This document shows positions 57,499-64,000 of a DNA stretch of 64,000 bases, piece after piece. Numbering within the stretch: the stretch's first letter is position 1; each line of letters starts with the position of its first letter. The position numbers were made by a program, and so were the translations under genes. This DNA is from Brachionus plicatilis (Eukaryota > Rotifera > Eurotatoria > Ploima > Brachionidae): positions 1,011,293 to 1,075,292 of the forward strand of contig QEOQ01000180.1 of the NCBI GenBank assembly GCA_010279815.1, given 5' to 3'. The notes beneath the pieces are model-generated. The model did no database searches. It saw only the letters and a program-made list of their open reading frames with translations, and had not been told where the DNA came from.

Positions 57499-58677
57499 TT
57501 ATGCAATGCAAGAAATAACATTAGGTATATTATAAAAATAAATGAATTTATCTGAAACAAGTTTTATGTGTTTAAATTTGGCGCTTAGACTTGACTTTAA
57601 ATTAAACAAAAAATTTCCACTTGAGTCCAAATAGGCAAGTCTGTTTTCATTTATTTTCACCAAAAGCCGGAAACTTGAGTCCATTCTGATTTGGTTAAAT
57701 CCGGGAGTTTTTTCAAAATAAATACTTCTAACCGTATGACCACTGAATCTGCTTATTATTTTAATAAAATGCATTGATCTGGCGTAGTTGTAAGCGTAAA
57801 TGAACGCTTTGTTAAACGATAGCTGGAGAAGAGTCCAGGTTTCGTTGATGTAAAAAGGCTCGCTGGGGCTTATACTTTGACCAAAAAATTCCACAAATTC
57901 TAAATTGTAGTCGAAAATAATGTACCTATAGAAAGCATCGCTGATCAAAAATATAATCTCGAACCTATTCATTAAGTGCATCTTCAGCTTAAGATCCAGA
58001 GTTTTTTGTTTGACAACCAAAATGTCATTTTTTTCATTGTCATAAAAGTACAACACTAGTCTCGACTGATATTGGTCTTTGATCAGCAAGAGGATGTAAA
58101 AATTGAAGGACAAAATTTGATATGTTTGATAGGATTTTAGATTCCAACTTTCAGTGACTAACACAACATGGTTATTTTTGACCACTTCAAACTCTAGTCG
58201 CTTAAATTTATTCTCAACCAAATTTAAATGTATATCTTTGCACAAAATTAACTTGTGTTTCTTAGGAGTGAAAAAAACACTAGGTCTGGCTTGAATGTAA
58301 TTTTGTTGCCGAGGGTTCTCATGAAAACATGAAGTATGTAAAAAAAGATGAATGTTATGCAGCTTGAGGTCCCAATGGTTTGTGGAAAAGCTGAAGTCGA
58401 TAAGTTTGAGCAAATTGTTGCAGTCAATAGAATTTTGTTTTGGCACGTAAATAACTCGGTCTCCTGAACTGAGGCTCATATTTAAGTACTTTTTTAGTTT
58501 ACTTATCATATCATGTCTGGATTGCTGAAATTTTCGGTCAATTGTATCCTCGAAAGAGGCCAAGCAAACAAGCTCGAAGCTGGTGCTGCTCAATAGGGTC
58601 TTTGTTTGGACAATTTTTGAGTCGATGGAAGAAAATAAAGTGTCTATGTGCGAGCATATATGATCAGTCTGGAACAT
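57499..58677 (-). CDS. Hypothetical protein, possible beta-propeller C-terminus
   Basis: A 392-residue intron-less gene, convergent with ADGF copy 2 (348 bp between stops). I do not recognise a family. Residues about 1-75 are helical and charged and could form a short coiled coil (ASFEDTIDRKFQQSRHDMIS). From about 150 on, the sequence alternates beta-strand-like hydrophobic segments with turns (KRLEFEVVKNNHVVLVTESW, NRLAYLDSSGNFLFNLKSS). The final blades resemble the NHL/WD-like 'R(L/I)A(Y/V)LDSSGN' pattern, so a beta-propeller is possible. Several Cys and His occur near 115-125 (HTSCFHE) without a clear zinc motif. It has no signal peptide, so it is probably intracellular. Coding composition is clearly less AT-rich than the flanks. 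The minus-strand AATAAA is at 57435-57440. Confidence 0.65.
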   Translation of the reverse strand: MFQTDHICSHIDTLFSSIDSKIVQTKTLLSSTSFELVCLASFEDTIDRKFQQSRHDMISKLKKYLNMSLSSGDRVIYVPKQNSIDCNNLLKLIDFSFSTNHWDLKLHNIHLFLHTSCFHENPRQQNYIQARPSVFFTPKKHKLILCKDIHLNLVENKFKRLEFEVVKNNHVVLVTESWNLKSYQTYQILSFNFYILLLIKDQYQSRLVLYFYDNEKNDILVVKQKTLDLKLKMHLMNRFEIIFLISDAFYRYIIFDYNLEFVEFFGQSISPSEPFYINETWTLLQLSFNKAFIYAYNYARSMHFIKIISRFSGHTVRSIYFEKTPGFNQIRMDSSFRLLVKINENRLAYLDSSGNFLFNLKSSLSAKFKHIKLVSDKFIYFYNIPNVISCIA

Positions 58678-59823
58678 TGTTTGAATTTTTTCAAATTTTG
58701 AAAAAAGATTTTAAACACTCAAACAAATTTTACTAATTTTTGTTTACAAAAGTGATTTACAATCAGATATCGATGATTGTTTTTAGTTGTGTATATAAAT
58801 TTGCTATTTTTTAATTTGGTATAAATTTAGCTTGTAAGTTTGATGAAGCATCGGTGACTTCTTAAGCTGTAAAAATTACCTTAATTGAAAAAGAATTTTT
58901 AATTTATAAATGCCTTACTAGTTTTGTTTTCGTTTTAATTATAATTTGAGAATAGTTTACCTTAAAAAAGTATTAAAATGCATAAAATGAAGTTTTAGTT
59001 GTTTATTTTTTACCAAAAAGTGAATGAATAGAATCAGACTTTGAAAAAAATATTTAATGAAGCAAAAATTCTGATCCAACTGGTAAGTGATAGACACATT
59101 TTAAAGATGATTTTTAAATATTTCAAATAGAATTTAAATTTAACTATTTTAAAATTTAATCGATCTTTGCATCATTAGATTATTGAGTTAATTGGTTTCT
59201 AAAAATTAAAAAACTGTTAGACACAAATAGAAATCAGTTAACCACATCAATTTTAACACATAAGTTTGTTTAACGCAATTTTTTACGGTTTATAATTTAG
59301 ATTTTTTTTCATTATAATTTGAAAATTTATCCAAAAAAAATCAAATTTTTTATTGGCTTTACTGTTCTAATTGAACTTGAAGTTGGAGTTGGTCAGTTTC
59401 AAAGCATTTGAATGAGAAAAATTTTTTATCTCGTAGAATCGTTTTTATGTTATTTTTAGCATTAAGATTCATTAACTCCATAATTTTATATATTTTACTC
59501 TTAAGTTCTAATTTTGACAAAAAATTGTGATATAAGTAAAAATTTTATATTTGTAGTCACGACTTTTTATTTTAGTAAAAAAAAATTGAGTCGAACATTT
59601 TTCATTGTATTTTTTTAATTTTTAATAATTTTTTTAAAACTAATTACATTGCTTAAGAAATACAATGCAGGTTCCATTTTTTACGTTTTTTTACGTAATT
59701 CAACGAAATTGTTTAATTCGAAATAAGTTGATTCGGATAAGTCAATAAAATCAACTAAATTTAGCATTTTTTGGTTAATAATCATTAAATAATACATAAA
59801 ATTTAATTTTAAATTGCTTTTGC

Positions 59824-60198
59824 TTTACATGGTTCTTACAATGATTTGTGTAATTTCAGGTAAGCTTAAACTTTCTTACACACAAAATCTAACGTAAGAT
59901 TATGAAAAATTTTGTAAAAAAACATCAATATCTTCAGGCACGGTAGATTAGAAATCGGCCAAATAATTGTAATTTTTGCTCTTTTTTTTTATTTTTAAAA
60001 AATTTTTTTTATTTTTTAAACAAAAAACATTTTCAATTATATTTTACAAAATATTTTAATTTTGTAATTTTTTGCAAAAATTTAGTAGTTCTTGTAGGAA
60101 ATAGTAAGATATAGTAAAAAAAATACAAAAATATAAAATTTGAAAATAAGCATGCTTTTAATACAAAAATAAAAGAAAGTTTGTAAGAACCATGTAAA
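59824..60198. mobile_element. MITE with TTTACATGGTTCTTACAA ends
   Basis: An 18-bp sequence at 59824-59841 (TTTACATGGTTCTTACAA) is matched perfectly by its complement at 60181-60198. The 375-bp element has no coding capacity. Target duplication is unclear. Confidence 0.65.
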
Positions 60199-61254
60199 AT
60201 AAAAGAATTTTTAGAGAATGGTTTTAAAGATCATAGCTGGTTGAATACGCCTAGATTTCTAATATTTCAATAAAATCATGTCAAAAGAATTTTGAAAAAA
60301 TAACAATAATAATTAATTTCGATTTAAATAAAACTCATCTAATGGAAAAAACTTCACGGGTGCGTGACTGAGAAAAGTAAGGCGTTCAACAAATTGATTA
60401 AATTGAACCTGGATATCTTCTTAAAATTTTTTAACCAGATATTTTAACTATTTAATGTAAATGTAAATAACCAAATAAGTAATCGTAATATATGATAATG
60501 ATTAAAATACATATCTGCAGGTTTTTGTAAAGATTCATTAATGAGTCGTTTATTTAGTATTTTTATTAATTAAAGACAAATAGAATAAAAATCTTTTACT
60601 TTTGATGACTACATTTTAAGCAAGAATGGAAATTAAATCGATAAAATAGGGTTTATTTTGTAAGTTCAAAATTTTTAAATGGTCTATTCAACTAATAAAA
60701 TTGTCAGCCCTTTAGATTTTTTTCAGAGAAAATAGTTTTTTTTTGTCATCTCGAAAAAATTAAATCGAAAACTGGACAAATTTTAAATCAAAATCGGTCT
60801 AATATCAGAATTTTAAAATTTTTAAATATCTCAAATTTTGTGTCTCTTGTGAGTGAGTCAAAAGAATACACAACTAACGAAAAATAATTCATTCGCTTCA
60901 GCAATGGATGGATGGGAACCACTGTGATAAATTTAATAAAAAAATTTTCATGGAATTACTTAAATACTCTTATTGAGTAATATATCAAGTTTATCAGGAA
61001 ATGAATTCACTTTTGGAACATCATGGATCAACTCAAGAAAAGAGCCATCAGTATTTGGATTGAAAGCTTTCTAAAAGATGGTGACATTAAATGTAAAGGC
61101 AAGCTTTGGAATATTTTTGAATGAAAAAAAAATTTAAAAAAATTCATTTTAATAAAAAAACTTTAAATTATTCACTATTTAATTTTTATTCTAACCATTT
61201 ATCAATTGTCTACTAATAAAATATAATAAAAATAATTGTCAGATAAATTTTGAG

Positions 61255-61463
61255 CAGAGTTGTTTAAAAGTCACAATCCTCAAGTCAAGTCCAAGTCAAG
61301 ACTTATTTTTTTTTTCTAAAATACACGGGCTGCCAAAAAAAAGGTAAAAAAATTAAAATTTAAGTTAATTTAATATATTTATTATTTAATAGTTTTTTAA
61401 TTAAAAAAAAAAAAAAAAAAAGTCATGACTTAGACTTTTTTTTGGGACTTTTAAACAACTCTG
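61255..61463. mobile_element. CAGAGTTG MITE with perfect 8-bp target duplication
   Basis: The ends CAGAGTTGTTTAAAAGTC and GACTTTTAAACAACTCTG are perfect complements. The flanks are an exact 8-bp duplication ATTTTGAG (61247-61254 and 61464-61471). The subterminal parts carry CAAGTCAAGTCCAAGTCAAG repeats; the centre is mostly A-runs. Confidence 0.9.
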
Positions 61464-61810
61464 ATTTTGAGTAGTCTTTTAAATCTATCACGAATTTCTC
61501 TCGCTATCTTTCAGCATCAGCATATAATTTTTATTATTAATTTAATTTCAATTATGAGTGAAAGAAAAAAAATTAAAAAAACGAAAAAAAAGGCATTTAA
61601 AGTTATGAATCTAAAATATTATTAAAATTAAATTTCTCAATATCAAAACTATTCTAAAATATAGTTTAATTTGAAATTTATATTTAATTGAAATAATTGC
61701 ATCATACATACAAAAAATTTCGAATTGATCGGCATGCTATAAATCTTGAGAAAGTTGAAATTAATTAAATGGTCTATCAATGTTTTTTCTAAGATTGATA
61801 CGATGCAGAT

Positions 61811-61913
61811 TATTCTTGGTAGAAAGAAAAACCGTAAGTTCCATTATTTTTCTAACTCTGAACTCCATTTAAAAAATTTAAACCAAAACCAATTTAGCCT
61901 CAAATCATTTTAG
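61811..61913 (+). promoter_or_regulatory. Probable 5'-UTR exon and intron of the HisRS gene
   Basis: A strong donor (ACC|GTAAGT at 61834) and an acceptor (CATTTTAG ending at 61913) flank a possible 80-bp intron. The upstream ATG at 61803 would read through the junction into a stop after 16 codons (short upstream frame), so the main start remains 61964. An alternative N-terminus is not supported. Confidence 0.4.
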
Positions 61914-61963
61914 ATTTAAAATTTCTAAAATAGGATACAATTGCTAAATTATTTGCACCAAAC

Positions 61964-63776
61964 ATGAGCCAAAGCGTTGACCAAACAATCGAAAAAATGT
62001 CCAAAATGGATATCAAAAATGACAATAGTCAGCAGCAGCCAAGCCAAAAAAAGTCCAAAAAGGACGAAGCCGGAAAATTTTTGTTAAAAGCTCCAAAAGT
62101 AACCTAATCAATCCAAATTTCAATCAATCAATCTTATTAATTTAAAGGGGACTAGAGATTTTGATCCTTTGCAAATGGCTGTGAGAGACAATGTCTTCAA
62201 GAAGATAATTGAATGCTTTCAATTGCACGGAGCTGTGACAATCGACACACCGGTTTTTGAAAGAAAAGAAATTTTAACCCAAAAGTATGGAGAAGACTCC
62301 AAGCTCATTTATGACTTGAATGACCAAGCTGGCGAGCTTTTGTCCCTTAGATACGACCTGACTGTTCCTTTTGCTCGATACCTAGCCATGAACCGATTGA
62401 TAAACATTAAGCGATATCAAATTGGAAAAGTGTATCGCAGGGACCAACCGTGTGCAGCCAGAGGCCGCTATCGGGAATTTTATCAATGTGTTGGTTATTT
62501 TTAAGTAAAAAAAGTTTTAAAAATTAAATTTTATTATTTTAAGGATTTTGACATCGCCGGAGTTTACGACAAAATGCTTCCGGACAGCGAATGTGTGAAA
62601 ATAATGGCTGATATCTTAACAAAAGTAGATCTTGGTGACTTCCAAATAAAAATAAATCATAGAAAGTTGCTGGATGGAATGTTCGAGGTATGCGGTGTTC
62701 CCAAGGACAAAATTCGCCTAGTTTCTTCATCCATAGACAAACTGGACAAAACTGAGTGGACAGATGTAAAAAAGGAGTTGGTCGAAGAGAAGAGTATTGA
62801 TCCCGAAGTAGCGGACAAAATCGGGGAGTATGCTAAACTAAGCGGTGGGTGCTTGATAAATTGAGGAAAATTTAATTCAAAATTTATTTTGATTAGGTGG
62901 AATGGAGCTAATTGACCAGCTAAAATCAGATGAAGTTTTGAACAAAAATAAAAGTGCTTCTGAAGCTTTAGATGATCTTGACTTATTGTTTAAATATTGT
63001 GCCATATTTGGTATAAAAGATAAACTTTTGTTCGATCTGAGTTTGGCTAGAGGATTGGATTATTACACTGGAGTAATATACGAGGCTATTTTAAAAGGTG
63101 ACTTGGTTGATTATATTGCCGAGCAGCAAAAGAAAGCCTTGGCCGAAAAAGCTGCTGCTAGAGCAGTGGCTATTGAAAAAGCCAAAGGAAAAAAGACCAA
63201 AGAGATTTTGGAATTGGAAGATGAGGATGCTGATGTAAATGTATCTTCTGGTGTAGGAACAGTAGCTGCTGGAGGTCGCTACGATGAATTAGTTAATATG
63301 TTTGACAAAAAACAAAATGTTCCTTGTGTAGGTTTGTCGATAGGAGTTGAGCGACTTTTTGCTGTGATGGAGGCTAAAATAAAACGGGATAATTTAAAAG
63401 TTAGAGCTTGCGAAACCGAGGTTTATGTGGCAACACCACAAAAAGGACTAGTGGAAGAACGATTAAGATTATGCCAAATGTTATGGGAGGCGAACATTAA
63501 GACCGAACATTCGTATAAGGCTAATCCAAAGATTTTGCACCAACTACAATATTGTGAAGAAAATAAAATTCCCTATGCAATCATTATCGGTCAAGATGAA
63601 ATAGAAAACAAAGTTGTTAAATTGAGAGAAGTAGCTTCTAGGGCTGAAGTAAAAAAAAATTATTAATAATTTAAAATTTGAGTTTAACATTCATTTTTTA
63701 TTAGGAAACCGTACCAAGGGAAAAACTAATAGAGACTTTATCGGAGAAATTGTTAAAAACGATTAAAACGTATTAA
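61964..63776 (+). CDS. hars: Histidyl-tRNA synthetase, five exons
   Basis: Exons are 61964-62098, 62148-62489, 62544-62844, 62897-63648 and 63705-63776; introns are 49, 54, 52 and 56 bp. Joined, they give 533 residues. The enzyme charges tRNA-His with histidine (class II synthetase). Motif 1 is [12 protein letters not shown]. Motif 2 is [11 protein letters not shown]...[10 protein letters not shown] joined to DFDIAG. The histidine-binding motifs are [15 protein letters not shown] and GGRYDELV. Motif 3 is LSIGVERLF. An anticodon-binding domain follows from about residue 425 (VYVATPQKG). The first 43 residues are Lys/Gln/Ser-rich with no WHEP domain, unlike human HARS. Exon 2 has an unusual donor (TGT|GTTGGT). 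A Lys/Ala-rich insertion ([16 protein letters not shown]) lies after the HisA motif, as in other animal enzymes. AATAAA is at 63821-63826. Confidence 0.95.
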
Positions 63777-64000
63777 TTTGATTAGGTTTATTTTTTTTAT
63801 TTATTTTAAATTTTATTTGAAATAAATAAGATTGAAAATATTTTGATTTAATTTTTAAAAAAATTAAAAAAACATTGTTTAGATACTTAATTAGAAATAT
63901 AATTAAAACAAAGATGATGAAATGTCAAAATGAAAGAATTAAAGTCAGATTTGACTTAGAAATTTAAATTGACTTAGAAATTTAAATTTTTTCTTCAAAG
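63777..64000. other. 3' UTR and flank of HisRS
   Basis: Contains the AATAAA at 63821-63826 and a short direct repeat (GACTTAGAAATTTAAATT) at about 63954-63988 near the window end. Confidence 0.4.

Larger units (their letters stand above)
58678..61800. other. Intergenic with two MITEs
   Basis: No gene is supported. It contains the inverted-repeat elements at 59824-60198 and 61255-61463. A slightly less AT-rich patch at about 60840-61110 has short open frames on the plus strand (e.g. ending SIWIESFLKDGDIKCKGK) with no family match that I can see. Confidence 0.4.

Noticed and set aside
1..64000. tRNA, rRNA and CRISPR features
   Set aside because: I looked for tRNA T-loop/A-box pairs, conserved rRNA segments and regular spacer-repeat arrays and found none. 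A GGTTCGAAT at about 17432 lacks a matching A-box and acceptor stem.

Overview
The window is eukaryotic nuclear DNA from a small animal. It is extremely AT-rich and its genes are sparse. Introns are short, mostly 47-56 bp with GT-AG ends. The genes are metazoan in type: a rhodopsin-like receptor, a secreted adenosine-deaminase growth factor (ADGF/ADA2 family), a RING-PDZ protein and an ankyrin protein. Many decayed non-LTR retrotransposons and foldback elements lie between them. I lean towards a monogonont rotifer (Brachionus-like), but this is inference from composition, intron size and gene style; nothing in the sequence names the species.

Layout. 0-10.3 kb: a piggyBac-like deletion derivative, a 1.27 kb TIR element carrying a nested foldback element, two small secreted or membrane protein genes (3.8-4.5 kb), a leucine-rich seven-transmembrane receptor (6.1-8.4 kb) and a LINE relic split by a MITE (8.7-10.3 kb). 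11-13.1 kb: a four-exon RING/coiled-coil/tandem-PDZ gene. 13.6-22.6 kb: a MITE, a LINE 3' end, a hAT transposase relic, FKBP12, a 781-bp foldback element full of CTGGTCAC motifs, a second copy of the 1.27 kb element family, and a second LINE relic. 22.6-30.4 kb: gene desert with dispersed duplications. 30.4-31.6 kb: an intron-less class A GPCR. 33.5-36.9 kb: foldback elements, including one with about 206-bp arms that look identical. 37.1-39.2 kb (minus) and 55.2-57.2 kb (plus): two ADGF genes in head-to-head orientation. They share a nearly identical 1.5 kb core, intron included, but have diverged ends. An ankyrin-repeat gene lies between them (47.2-49.3 kb). 57.5-58.7 kb (minus): a gene of unknown function. 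62.0-63.8 kb: a complete five-exon histidyl-tRNA synthetase.

No operon-like functional unit is evident. FKBP12 and HisRS are housekeeping genes. The receptors, the ADGF enzymes and the small secreted protein act at the cell surface or outside the cell. Most genes have a good 3' splice acceptor 6-50 nt before the start codon, which suggests 5'-UTR introns or spliced-leader trans-splicing. The most notable signals are the gene-conversion-like pattern in the ADGF pair, the unusual RING-PDZ-PDZ protein, and several foldback transposon families whose target-site duplications can be read directly.
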